In this document: piece after piece, positions 36,289 to 44,359 of the stretch
Layout of the letters: every line of letters starts with the position of its first letter
How positions within the stretch are numbered: position 1 is the stretch's first letter
Assembly (NCBI GenBank): GCA_012735505.1
Contig: JAAYHE010000004.1
Location: 1 to 53,082, forward strand
Reading direction: 5' to 3'
DNA from: Bacillota bacterium
Lineage (GTDB): Bacteria > Bacillota > UBA994 > UBA5500
Length of the DNA stretch: 53,082 nt
The notes under the pieces: generated by a model
Told to the model about the DNA's origin: nothing
The model's database searches: none
What the model saw: the letters and a program-made list of their open reading frames with translations, nothing else
Translations under genes and position numbers: made by a program

Positions 36289-36421
36289 GGCGAGACTTGC
36301 AGGAGCCACGAAAAATGCCTCCTAGGGGCGTTGCTGACGAGGCATGGTCATGACAGTGCGGTTTTTGCCATGTGTAGCCGACCTGGGATCACTGTTGTCG
36401 GCTTGTGTTTGCAATATCTGT

Positions 36422-36476
36422 AGGGGCGCCCCGCGGAGGAAATTGTCATGGGGCAATTTCCTCCAAGGTGCGCCCG
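36422..36476. repeat. Large imperfect palindrome (REP/MITE-like)
   Basis: GGGCGC and GGAGGAAATTG (36424-36445) face CAATTTCCTCC and GCGCCC (36454-36475) around an 8-base loop. The 11-bp inner stem is perfect and the outer 6-bp stem is separated by short unpaired runs. TGTAGGGGCGC at the left edge resembles ends of dispersed palindromic units in other bacteria. No coding frame is associated. Confidence 0.6.
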
Positions 36477-36575
36477 CAATGGAACGCCTAGGGCTCCACG
36501 ACCGCCTTAACGTACGCGTCGCTGCGGTCATCCTCGCGCGCTGGTAGCCAACGACTGTAGGTAAGAGCTCCGTCG

Positions 36576-36638
36576 CCAAGGGGAGCGGCCAGAAGTCTAG
36601 GAAGGCCAAACATACTGCTGGCCGCTCCTTTTCCTTGG
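36576..36638. repeat. Large hairpin with 11-bp perfect stem
   Basis: GGAGCGGCCAG (36582-36592) pairs perfectly with CTGGCCGCTCC (36618-36628). An outer CCAAGG (36576-36581) pairs with CCTTGG (36633-36638) across a TTTT bulge. The loop is 25 bases. It could terminate plus-strand transcription from pssA (T4 after the stem) or be a palindromic repeat. Confidence 0.55.
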
Positions 36639-36913
36639 CTCCTTCGCTCTTTTGATTTATGGCTCCCATGCGCTTTACGGATGACGCGCAACGCCGCTAC
36701 TGCCGGACGGCGGGCAATCATGCAGACCTGGGGTTACTGCGCAGGCCCGTCGGAGCCTGCTTCAGAGCCCATGCAGTTGCCCTAGGCCGGTGCTACGAGT
36801 CCAAGGCAGGGCGGCCTAACAGATATTGCACCATGTTGGTGAGATGTGTGGGGAGGGACGATGCCCGGAGAACTATCAGTTTGCATCTTATTTTTGTGTG
36901 CATAAAGAGGAAA

Positions 36914-36965
36914 AGGCGCTTCGAGACACGAACTATATAATGTGTCTCCTAGCGCCGTTTTTGTG
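36914..36965 (+). terminator. Terminator or attenuator upstream of the amidohydrolase gene
   Basis: GGCGCT and GAGACAC on the left pair with GTGTCTC and AGCGCC on the right (two-base internal loops), followed by TTTTTG. It lies only ~55 bases before the amidohydrolase ATG and is followed by a second hairpin, GCTTAGC/GCTAAGC, so attenuation of that gene is possible. Confidence 0.7.
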
Positions 36966-37018
36966 CTTAGCGCTAGCGCAGGCTAAGCTGAAATCCACAA
37001 AAAAGGAGGAATCTGTCC

Positions 37019-38227
37019 ATGATCGCAATTAAGGGTGGAAAAATTATCACCATCACCCAAGGCGTCATCGAAGACGGCGTCATCTTAGTTGAAGATGGCA
37101 AGATCAAGGCCATCGGCAAGGATGTTGCTATTCCGGAAGGCGCGAAAGTTATCGACGCAACCGGTAAGACCGTCATGCCTGGCCTAATTGACGCCCACAG
37201 TCATATTTCCTTATTTGGCGAGCCGTCGGTGCCTGCTACTAGAGACGGCAACGAGACGACTAGCCCCAACACTGCCCAAGTACGCGGTTTGGATGCACTC
37301 AACCCGCATGATCCGGCTATTCCGATCGTGCGCAATGCTGGTTTCACCACTTTGTATACCGGCCCTGGTTCTGCAAACATAATTGGCGGTACAGGTATGG
37401 CCATTAAGCTGCGCGGCCGCACCGCTGAAGAAATGATGATTCCTGGCACCGAAGCTATGAAGATGGCTTTAGGTGAGAACCCTAAGCGGGTATATGGTCA
37501 GGGGCAGCGACGCGCTCCGGCTACTCGTATGGCGAACGCCTCGGTTTTGCGTGAGGCGCTAATCGAAGCTCAAAACTACCTGAACAAGATCGAGCGGGCA
37601 GAGGCTGAAGCAACTGACGATAAACCGGCTAAACTCCCAGATCGTAACCTCAAGCTGGAAGCCCTGGGCAAGGTACTGCGCCGCGAAATGAAGGCCCGTA
37701 TCCACGCTCACCGTGCCGATGATATTATGACGGCAATCCGCATCGCTGAAGAATTTAACCTCGATTACAGCATCGAGCATTGCACCGAGGGTTATAAGAT
37801 TGCTGATATCTTAGCCGAAAAAGGCGTTACCGCCGTTGTAGGGCCATTGCTCATGGGCCCAAGCAAGCACGAGCTGTGGGAAGTAAAGCTGGAAACGCCT
37901 GGCATCCTGGCTAAAGCTGGCGTGCGTGTCTGCCTCCAGGCCGATACTTCTTCGGCTACTCGCTGGCTGCCAATTCATGTAGGACTGGCAATTAAGCATG
38001 GCATGCCCGAGGAAGAAGCCTTTAAGGCAGTCACCATCTACCCAGCCGAATTAATCGGGGTTGCAGATAAAGTCGGTAGCCTAGAGGTTGGTAAAGATGC
38101 CGACATCGCCATCTTTGATGGTCATCCCTTCTGCAACTTCACCAAGTGTGAACTGACCATGATCGACGGCAGGATCTGGCACTGCACCCTAGCTGATCCT
38201 GATTGCGGTTGCGATTGCCACAAGTAA
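37019..38227 (+). CDS. Amidohydrolase (imidazolonepropionase-like, subtype with HxH, H, H, D)
   Basis: Predicted cytoplasmic metal-dependent hydrolase of a cyclic amide or similar bond; the exact substrate is unknown. The 402-residue protein has HSH at 60-62 after GLIDA, His229 in IHAHR, His254 in SIEHC, and Asp309 in QADTSS, matching a one-metal amidohydrolase site. The C-terminal strands KVGSLEVGKDADIAIFDG are typical of the superfamily, and the end is Cys-rich (DCGCDCHK). Strong AAAAAAGGAGGA site. No histidine-degradation genes are adjacent, so hutI is not assigned. Confidence 0.88.
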   Translation: MIAIKGGKIITITQGVIEDGVILVEDGKIKAIGKDVAIPEGAKVIDATGKTVMPGLIDAHSHISLFGEPSVPATRDGNETTSPNTAQVRGLDALNPHDPAIPIVRNAGFTTLYTGPGSANIIGGTGMAIKLRGRTAEEMMIPGTEAMKMALGENPKRVYGQGQRRAPATRMANASVLREALIEAQNYLNKIERAEAEATDDKPAKLPDRNLKLEALGKVLRREMKARIHAHRADDIMTAIRIAEEFNLDYSIEHCTEGYKIADILAEKGVTAVVGPLLMGPSKHELWEVKLETPGILAKAGVRVCLQADTSSATRWLPIHVGLAIKHGMPEEEAFKAVTIYPAELIGVADKVGSLEVGKDADIAIFDGHPFCNFTKCELTMIDGRIWHCTLADPDCGCDCHK

Positions 38228-38239
38228 TTTAGCACTAAA

Positions 38240-38282
38240 CAAGCCGTCTAAGAGCTGTGTCTCTTAGGCGGCTTGCTTTTTC
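38240..38282 (+). terminator. Terminator after the amidohydrolase gene
   Basis: CAAGCCGTCTAAGAG (38240-38254) pairs with CTCTTAGGCGGCTTG (38261-38275) with one G-U pair, 6-base loop, then CTTTTT. Confidence 0.94.
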
Positions 38283-38285
38283 GCC

Positions 38286-38314
38286 TTGCGTTGACTGCTG
38301 CTGTATTCTATCAT
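38286..38314 (+). promoter_or_regulatory. Candidate promoter of the larA-like gene
   Basis: TTGCGT (38286-38291), 17-base spacer, TATCAT (38309-38314; 5 of 6), 38 bases before the ATG and just after the preceding terminator. Confidence 0.45.
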
Positions 38315-38352
38315 CGGATTAGACAACTAGAGAAGTGACAGGAGGTAAACAA

Positions 38353-39579
38353 ATGCGATTAGCTTTCGGGCACGAGTTCGTAGATTTTGAGCCGCCGGCT
38401 CATTTTCTCACTGTGGAAGGGAAGGGCTTAGCTCCACTAGCCCAAGCAGAGCAGGCAGTACGGCAAGCCTTACGCAGGCCGATTGCCAGCCAGCCGCTGG
38501 CGCAGCTGGTTAATAGCGATAGTAAAATAGTCATCCTCGTCAGTGATTCTACACGCCCTACCGGGGCGGATGTTTTTTTGCCTGTCTTATTAGAAGAATT
38601 GGCGGCGGCGGGGGTGCCCGATTCGAACATATCTTTTCTAGTGGCAACTGGTGCGCACGGAGTTTTATCCGAGGCAGAGTTGTCCCAATTATTGCCTAAA
38701 GAACTGCAACATCGCTATGCAGTCGCTTCCCACGACTGCTTTGATCGCTCCCAGTTGGTGCACGTGGGCACAACCAGCCGAGGTAACGAGGTTTTGTTTA
38801 ATAAACTAGCAGTAGAGGCAGACTTGCGGATTTTGACAGGAGCTATTTCGGTTCATCCCTTTGCTGGCTTTGGCGGGGGCCGTAAGGCGCTGTTTCCAGG
38901 TGTGGCAGGTTATGAAACTATCTGTTTTAATCACTCCTTATTACTAGACCCTAATGCTGCTCCCAGCGTTTTACAGGGGAATCCGGTACATGAAGATTTT
39001 ATGGAAGGAATAGCACTCGTAGGCCCTAAATTCTTGCTCAACAGTGTCGTCGACGAGAACGGCGCCTTAGCTGCTATCTATGCCGGCGATGTCGAGCAGG
39101 CTCACGTAACAGGTACGCGTTTAGTTCTGGATAGTGCTGTGGCTGTGGTACCAGAGGCGGCTGACACCGTGGTGGCTAGCGCCGGCGGTTTCCCCTACGA
39201 TGTCAACCTCTACCAAGCTGTTAAAGCTCTGCAAAATGCCGCCCGCATTGTGAATCCGGGAGGCAATATTGTGCTCGTCGCCGCCTGTTCCCAAGGAGTC
39301 GGGTCCAGCCAATTCAGCGAGTGGGCTCCGCGACGGCTGTCTGCGCGTGAGCTGGCCGAGCAGTTGAGCCGGCAATTTGTGCTCGGTAAGCATAAGTGTT
39401 TCTTTGTTTCCGAGATACTGGAAAGATGCCATGTTTACCTCTACTCTCAGCTCGACGCTGATTTAGTGGCTAGTTTTGGTTTTAAGCCCTTATCTGACTT
39501 AGCAGCAGCACCTTTATCAGGGCGAGTTGTCATTTTGCCGCGGGCAACTGCTACCCTGCCTCAAATAGCCCCTAAATAA
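38353..39579 (+). CDS. LarA-family nickel-pincer protein (lactate racemase-like)
   Basis: Member of the LarA family, which racemises or epimerises 2-hydroxyacids with a covalently bound nickel-pincer nucleotide. The 408-residue protein has SDSTRPTG near residue 65, His102 in ATGAHG, His168 in SVHPFAGFGGGRK, the cofactor-binding Lys178, and His194 in CFNH. These correspond, at a constant offset of six, to L. plantarum LarA His108, His174, Lys184 and His200. The ATG follows ACAGGAGGT. The substrate may be lactate or another hydroxyacid, since the family is diverse. larB, larC and larE are not in the window. Confidence 0.88.
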   Translation: MRLAFGHEFVDFEPPAHFLTVEGKGLAPLAQAEQAVRQALRRPIASQPLAQLVNSDSKIVILVSDSTRPTGADVFLPVLLEELAAAGVPDSNISFLVATGAHGVLSEAELSQLLPKELQHRYAVASHDCFDRSQLVHVGTTSRGNEVLFNKLAVEADLRILTGAISVHPFAGFGGGRKALFPGVAGYETICFNHSLLLDPNAAPSVLQGNPVHEDFMEGIALVGPKFLLNSVVDENGALAAIYAGDVEQAHVTGTRLVLDSAVAVVPEAADTVVASAGGFPYDVNLYQAVKALQNAARIVNPGGNIVLVAACSQGVGSSQFSEWAPRRLSARELAEQLSRQFVLGKHKCFFVSEILERCHVYLYSQLDADLVASFGFKPLSDLAAAPLSGRVVILPRATATLPQIAPK

Positions 39580-39670
39580 GGAAGACTACTTAGGGGGGAA
39601 GTGGCGCCCTTTTACGGCAAAGAAGCTTGCAGATTCTACTGTTTGATCAATAGGTAGGGAGGCCCTAAGG

Positions 39671-40132
39671 ATGCATATCGTCTTAGTTGAACCAGAAATT
39701 CCCCAAAACACCGGTAATATAGCCCGCACTTGTGCTGCTACTGGCGCTAGTTTGCATTTGGTCGGTCCACTGGGTTTTTCGATAGCTGATAAATGGGTTA
39801 AGCGGGCGGGTCTTGACTATTGGCACCTGGTAAGTATCTATCAACATGACAGCCTAGAGGAGCTATGGGCAGCGTATCCGGAAAGCACTTTCTGGTACTT
39901 GTCTACTAAAGGGAAGCGCCGCTATAGCGACGTTACTTATGGCCCCAACGACTTTCTGGTTTTTGGCAAAGAGACACGCGGTTTACCCGAGTCGTTGCTC
40001 GCTCGGCAGCAGGAACAGGTGGTCCGCGTTCCTATGCGTGACGAAGCGCGCTCCCTTAATCTGGCTAATACTGTCGCCCTCGTCCTCTACGAGGCACTCC
40101 GCCAACAGGGCTTCCCAGGCTTGTATCCTTAG
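39671..40132 (+). CDS. trmL: tRNA (cytidine(34)-2'-O)-methyltransferase TrmL-type
   Basis: SPOUT-class SAM-dependent methyltransferase for the wobble position of tRNA-Leu. The 153-residue protein is the minimal TrmL size, with VEPEIPQNTGNIARTC at the N-terminus, the FGKETRGLPESLL motif near residue 98, and the C-terminal knot sequence VRVPMRDEARSLNLANTVALVLYEA. A GGGAGG site lies upstream. Confidence 0.93.
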   Translation: MHIVLVEPEIPQNTGNIARTCAATGASLHLVGPLGFSIADKWVKRAGLDYWHLVSIYQHDSLEELWAAYPESTFWYLSTKGKRRYSDVTYGPNDFLVFGKETRGLPESLLARQQEQVVRVPMRDEARSLNLANTVALVLYEALRQQGFPGLYP

Positions 40133-40248
40133 TATAAAGCCCTTTCCTAGCAGCTCCCACCCAATATTTAGGTCTATATCTGGCCCCAGATGGCAATATT
40201 CATAAGTAGTAGGGCTGGTAAGCCCAAATACATTGCCTGGAGGGTCCC

Positions 40249-41025
40249 ATGAGCCATATACATCTGCCTGACGGAGTGTTGCCGGCCAACTTGTGGCTGT
40301 TGTCGTATCTTGCTGCTTGGCTTTGGCTACGCTCGGCTTTGCGTCAATCGGAAAAGGAAGCTGTACAACGAAAACTTCCTTTTGTAGCTGCTATGAGTGC
40401 TTTAATGTTGCTGACCATGTCTATCCCTTTGGGCCCTTTGCCCTTTCATCTTAACCTCACGGTCTTAACTGGCATTGTTGTCGGTCCCTGGCTTGGCTTT
40501 GTGGCTGTAGTCATTGTTAATATTATATTGAGTTTGTTGGGGCATGGTGGGCTGACGACTATCGGTATCAACTCTTTGATTGCAGGTTTAGAAGTTGTCG
40601 TGGGCTGGTGGTTATATCATCGTCTATTGCACAGCTGGCGCCGCAGCTGGCGAACCCTGCTAGCAACCGGCTTGGCACTTCTCTTATCCATCAGCCTCAG
40701 CCTTGGCATCGTGGGATCTAGCACTGGCATGCTGGACCTGGCAGGACATGAGCTGCACCTCGGGCAAGACCCAATAGCGGAAGAACAGCCGGCAGCGACG
40801 CTGAATGTGTCCACTACTGCAGACATGGGGGGGGAGCAGGGAGTAATAGCTGTTAAAGCCGAACTGCTAGGCCTGACTGGCATCGGAGCCTTGGCAGGGA
40901 TTCTACTTGCCGGGCTAGGCCTGGAATCACTTGCTACCCTAGGCATTATTAGCTATTTGCAGAAGGTAAATCCTGACCTGTTGCAGGATGAAGGGCCTGA
41001 CATAGAGTCTGGGGGCCAACGATGA
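40249..41025 (+). CDS. CbiM/NikM-type ECF transporter substrate-binding membrane subunit (Ni/Co)
   Basis: Substrate-specificity component of an energy-coupling-factor importer for nickel or cobalt. It starts with MSHIHLPDGVLP, the N-terminal His-containing metal-site sequence of CbiM/NikM, and has several TM segments with GPLPFHLNLTVLTGIVVGPWLGF and GINSLIAGLE. The 258 residues include a hydrophilic outer loop with HELHLG before the last helix; no separate CbiN is present. The ATG follows GGAGGG. The gene overlaps cbiQ by 4 bases. A nickel preference is inferred from the nearby larA-like gene. Confidence 0.88.
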   Translation: MSHIHLPDGVLPANLWLLSYLAAWLWLRSALRQSEKEAVQRKLPFVAAMSALMLLTMSIPLGPLPFHLNLTVLTGIVVGPWLGFVAVVIVNIILSLLGHGGLTTIGINSLIAGLEVVVGWWLYHRLLHSWRRSWRTLLATGLALLLSISLSLGIVGSSTGMLDLAGHELHLGQDPIAEEQPAATLNVSTTADMGGEQGVIAVKAELLGLTGIGALAGILLAGLGLESLATLGIISYLQKVNPDLLQDEGPDIESGGQR

Positions 41026-41732
41026 GCTTTAAGTTGGCAGGAATAGATCAATTGGCAACAAGTCACCCAAGCTTCTTACAGAAATGGTCTAGCAGGGGCA
41101 AAGTTGTAGGTACAGCTGTCTTGCTCCTGGGTATAGTGGCTGCTACTAACTGGCGGCAGATCGTTGTTTTTCTTAATCTATTGGTCGCCATAGTGTTAAC
41201 TGCCAAGTTGCCAGTGTGGCTGTTTAGTTTAGCCCTTTATCCGGCTATCTTCAGTCTGCCTTTTGCCTTGAGTAAACTGTCAGTCTCCGTGGCCGAGGCA
41301 GCTACAGTTGTCGGCAAGGCTACGACGGCGGCGCTCTTGCTAGCATTACTTGTAGCTAGTACGCCCTACCCGCAAATATTTGGCGCCTTATCACGGGTGC
41401 TACCACCGGTCTTAACGGACGCCCTCTTTTTGGCGTACCGTTTATTTTTCCTAGTAGTAGGATCGTTAGAACGCTTATTGCTCTCCCTGCGGCAGCGAGG
41501 TGCCTTTGGAAAGGGCAATTTTTGCTGGAGTTTTCGGGTCACTTTGCACGCCATAGGCTATCTAATTGCCAATACTTTGAGGCTTAGCCAGCGCTTGGAG
41601 CAGAACTATCGCCTGCGCGGTTATGGTGTCCGCATATATTGGGGGGCTGAACCATATGTTTGGCGCATGCTTGATTTGGCTATGCTTTTGGTGTTGATTT
41701 GCTTGGTGGGAGGGGTGTTGTGCTTTGCCTGA
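41022..41732 (+). CDS. CbiQ-type ECF transporter transmembrane (T) component
   Basis: Membrane coupling subunit of the Ni/Co importer, 236 residues with about five hydrophobic segments. The RLEQNYRLRGYG sequence near residues 190-205 is the conserved ATPase-coupling helix region of EcfT/CbiQ. The start ATGA overlaps the cbiM stop, and the stop overlaps the cbiO start, so the three genes form a tightly coupled unit. Confidence 0.88.
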   Translation: MSFKLAGIDQLATSHPSFLQKWSSRGKVVGTAVLLLGIVAATNWRQIVVFLNLLVAIVLTAKLPVWLFSLALYPAIFSLPFALSKLSVSVAEAATVVGKATTAALLLALLVASTPYPQIFGALSRVLPPVLTDALFLAYRLFFLVVGSLERLLLSLRQRGAFGKGNFCWSFRVTLHAIGYLIANTLRLSQRLEQNYRLRGYGVRIYWGAEPYVWRMLDLAMLLVLICLVGGVLCFA

Positions 41733-42561
41733 GCCGCTCGTTGACATTAGAGGGTTAAGCCATATTTACCAAGATCGCACTGAAGTTCGGGTAGAGGGGT
41801 TGCCCTTTGTGGTAATGCCGGGCCAGAAAGTCGCCCTGGTTGGTGCTACGGGTACCGGGAAGACGACTTTGCTACAGCATATTATGGGATTGTTGCGCCC
41901 TACGCGAGGGCAAGTACGTGTCTGCGGCAGTGATCCCGCCCGCTCTTTTGCCCAGATTCGCTGGCAGATAGGGGCAGTGATGCAAAACCCCGATGAACAG
42001 ATTATTGGACCCACAGTGTTTGACGATATTGCTTTCTCGCTACGGGCGCGCAGTTTGCCGGCAGCAGAAGTAAATGCTCGGGTGCAGGCGGTAGCTGCTG
42101 ATTTGGGCATTGCCGACTTGTTAAACAAGGTGCCCCACCACCTCAGCGGTGGGCAAAAACAAAAAGTAGTCTTGGCGGGTGCGGTAGTCGGTCGCCCGCG
42201 GTTGTTGGTTCTAGATGAGCCCTTTAGCGGTCTCGATACCCGCTCCAAGCAAGAGATGATACGCCTTATTTGTCGTTTGAATGGAGAATTAGATTTGGCT
42301 GTGATCCTTTCCACACATGACTTGGAACTAGTGCCAGACATAGCTGATTGGGTGTATGTCTTACAGCAGGGGCAACTAGTATTGGCAGGCCCCCCCGCGA
42401 CGGTCTTGACACAGACTACTGAATTGCGTGCAGCCGGCTTGGAACCGCCTGCCCTTGTACAGCTGGGGCAGGAGTTGGTGCGCTTGGGGATCATCCCCGA
42501 AGTGCCTCTCAATCTGTCCATGGGTAAGCGACTGCTGGCGGCTGCAGAAACTGCACGCTAA
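41725..42561 (+). CDS. CbiO-type ECF transporter ATPase
   Basis: ATPase powering the Ni/Co importer, 278 residues. It has Walker A GATGTGKTT near residue 38, the ECF-type Q-loop VMQNPDEQIIGPTVFDDIAF, signature LSGGQKQK, Walker B LLVLDEPFSGLD, and the His switch STHD. It starts with TTG overlapping the cbiQ stop, preceded by AGGGGTG. Only one ATPase is present, so a homodimer is expected. Confidence 0.93.
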   Translation: MPEPLVDIRGLSHIYQDRTEVRVEGLPFVVMPGQKVALVGATGTGKTTLLQHIMGLLRPTRGQVRVCGSDPARSFAQIRWQIGAVMQNPDEQIIGPTVFDDIAFSLRARSLPAAEVNARVQAVAADLGIADLLNKVPHHLSGGQKQKVVLAGAVVGRPRLLVLDEPFSGLDTRSKQEMIRLICRLNGELDLAVILSTHDLELVPDIADWVYVLQQGQLVLAGPPATVLTQTTELRAAGLEPPALVQLGQELVRLGIIPEVPLNLSMGKRLLAAAETAR

Positions 42562-42622
42562 GATCTGCATTACATATATACATAAAAGGGCCAAAGCAGC
42601 CCGAGATTTGACGGAGGGTTAT

Positions 42623-43918
42623 ATGACATTAATTTATGTGATTTTGGTGGCTGCTATTCTATTGTTGGCTTGGAGAATTAATCACCCGGGAGACCTGCGC
42701 CTTAACCGTAGATACTTAGGTCGCTATCTGAAAGATGCTCATGGGCAAGGTCCTGTCCGCCTACATACGAGTAAGCTAGCGGTCGATAGACCAGCAGGAA
42801 CTCCCGAGGAAAAAGTGTTTTATAATATCGAAGCCGAGTTTGCCGATAGCAGTCGGCGCTCCGTTATGGTGCGTATTTTTTACCCGCTGGAACAACTCCA
42901 CCAGGAGAAAGAAAAGAGCAAACTCCCAGGCGGTAGTGGCTCCAACTTGCTGCAAGAGTCGATGGAGATGCAAAACACCGACTTGATCCCTAGTTTAACG
43001 GCAGATCCTTACCAAGGCTTGGCCAAAGAAGAACGCGTTACAGCTGAAAAGCAGGCCTTGGTTGAGGCAGAGATAGCCATCTTACGCCTGCTGAGTGCAA
43101 ACGACGTCCTTTTCCCGCGTTTGATTGCCCATGATGAGCAACGGCTGATTACGATTACAGAACCCATCGGCACGGTGCGCCTCGATCATGCTTGGCAGGA
43201 GCTGCAGCCGGAGGCTAAACAGGGGGTGCTCGAACAGCTGTTGGCAGATCTGGCCTCCTTTCACTCCTGTACCGAGCAGCTGGCTGAGCATTTGCCAAAA
43301 GTGGCAGCCCATACTTCGCGTAATGTGCGGGAAGCCTTGGCTACTGCCTTGGAAACAGGCCTAAATATGAAGCCGGAACAGGCGCAGGCGGCAATAGCAG
43401 CTGCCGATGCCCTGGTCGCCACGTCGCAGTTGGAGTCGGGCCCCCGCTTGGTCGATTGTTCGCCGCGAAGCTTCTTCCTGCAAGGGACAGAATCGCGGCG
43501 ATATGATTGGGCAGGATTGCTTTGGGATGTGTCGGCCTTGGATGTGGTTGAGCTGGTTTGCGACCCTGCCCTGCAACTTACTGCCGCCGAAGAAGTGCAG
43601 GCGTTTACGGTCTACTTGACAGAATTGCAGAAGGTAAGCACTAGCGATGCAGACTTGCCCACGCTAATAGACTTGCGACGTTTAGCTCTCTATTATCATC
43701 TAGTATTGTTGGGGCACTTGCTGGCCTTTGGCCAGGCCACCCCTCCAGGGCGCCTCCAGAATCCGCTGGGAATCAAGCATTGGCCAGCAGATAGCGCGGC
43801 CCAAGTAGCAACTAAGATTTTGACGCATTTAGCAGAAGACAGCGAGCTTAGCCGTTTAAATGAATTACTAATGCCAAGATTACGCAGGATTTGCTCCGGT
43901 GAGGCGTCGAATATATAA
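42623..43918 (+). CDS. Membrane-anchored protein with APH/kinase-like domain
   Basis: A 431-residue protein of uncertain function. The N-terminal hydrophobic segment (TLIYVILVAAILLLAW) is a likely membrane anchor. Residues ~120-400 resemble the aminoglycoside-phosphotransferase/choline-kinase fold: an ITEPIGTVRLDHAW linker, LLADLASFHSCTEQ, then LVDCSPRSFFLQG and YDWAGLLWDVSALDVVEL in the positions of the catalytic and metal-binding loops. The usual HGDxxxxN is replaced by DCSPRSFF, so catalysis is doubtful. The ATG follows GACGGAGGG, 61 bases after cbiO. Confidence 0.65.
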   Translation: MTLIYVILVAAILLLAWRINHPGDLRLNRRYLGRYLKDAHGQGPVRLHTSKLAVDRPAGTPEEKVFYNIEAEFADSSRRSVMVRIFYPLEQLHQEKEKSKLPGGSGSNLLQESMEMQNTDLIPSLTADPYQGLAKEERVTAEKQALVEAEIAILRLLSANDVLFPRLIAHDEQRLITITEPIGTVRLDHAWQELQPEAKQGVLEQLLADLASFHSCTEQLAEHLPKVAAHTSRNVREALATALETGLNMKPEQAQAAIAAADALVATSQLESGPRLVDCSPRSFFLQGTESRRYDWAGLLWDVSALDVVELVCDPALQLTAAEEVQAFTVYLTELQKVSTSDADLPTLIDLRRLALYYHLVLLGHLLAFGQATPPGRLQNPLGIKHWPADSAAQVATKILTHLAEDSELSRLNELLMPRLRRICSGEASNI

Positions 43919-43960
43919 ACTAGGGATAATTACCGAAACTTACCGGGGGAGGCGAACGAA

Positions 43961-44290
43961 TTGGGTACCAATAAGAACGTAAATTTGATTGCTATCGGCT
44001 CGCTGATCATCGGCAACAACCTGCCGATTGCCGACAATGGCCAGAAGAAGGTCAAGGAAAAGGAAGTACTGGAGGCCGCTGCGGCAGAGGAGCAGGCAGT
44101 TAATGCAGTCGCAGAAGGGGTGGAGGAAACTGAACCTGCAGCCGAGCAGGCGGAGGCGGTGGAACAGAAACCATGCCAGGTTAAGAAAATCTTGCGCCGA
44201 GTGCTCGGTGTCATCGTCTTGGTTCTAGTTATCCGCCTGTTATGCAGATGTAAGGGGAAAGAGGAGGAAGAAGAACTAGAAGAAGTATAA
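43961..44290 (+). CDS. Hypothetical acidic protein with one C-terminal membrane segment
   Basis: A 109-residue protein. It has an N-terminal hydrophobic stretch (VNLIAIGSLIIG), a Glu/Ala-rich middle, then a TM segment VLGVIVLVLVIRLL and a Cys-Lys/Glu-rich tail (CRCKGKEEEEELEEV). It is not a recognised family. The TTG at 43961 has GGGGGAGG at good distance. It lies 42 bases after the kinase-like gene and just before a terminator, so the two are probably co-transcribed. Confidence 0.65.
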   Translation: MGTNKNVNLIAIGSLIIGNNLPIADNGQKKVKEKEVLEAAAAEEQAVNAVAEGVEETEPAAEQAEAVEQKPCQVKKILRRVLGVIVLVLVIRLLCRCKGKEEEEELEEV

Positions 44291-44313
44291 GCAGGCATGA
44301 ACAAGAGAAAGCA

Positions 44314-44357
44314 AGGCGTTCTAGAACCCGTTGCTGGGTTGCTAGAACGCCTTTTTC
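44314..44357 (+). terminator. Terminator after the acidic membrane protein gene
   Basis: AGGCGTTCTAG (44314-44324) pairs with CTAGAACGCCT (44342-44352), with an inner AACCC/GGGTT, followed by T5. Confidence 0.93.
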
Positions 44358-44359
44358 AT

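Larger units (their letters stand above)
36289..37018. other. 730-base non-coding region rich in inverted repeats
   Basis: No convincing gene; the open frames here lack ribosome binding sites and have atypical composition. It contains several hairpins: TGCCTC/GAGGCA just after pssA (36316-36343), AGCCGAC/GTCGGCT (36376-36401), the two large structures listed separately, and a terminator near its right end followed by GCTTAGC/GCTAAGC (36965-36988). The middle is more GC-rich than the flanking genes. It may hold remnants of palindromic mobile repeats or an unannotated RNA. Confidence 0.6.

Noticed and set aside
36659-37032. Open frames of 93 and 68 codons in the repeat-rich intergenic region
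   Set aside because: No ribosome binding sites, Arg/Cys-rich unlikely composition, and they run through the hairpin structures and the terminator.
40133-40248. Cobalamin or NiCo riboswitch before the cbiM-type gene
   Set aside because: The 116-base gap is too short for a B12 box element and lacks its conserved GCCACTG-type core; only a small GGGCT/AGCCC hairpin is visible and NiCo consensus elements were not recognised.
41766-42521. 251-codon minus-strand open frame
   Set aside because: It is a shadow of the CbiO-type ATPase gene; its Cys/Pro/Arg-rich composition is unlike real proteins here.
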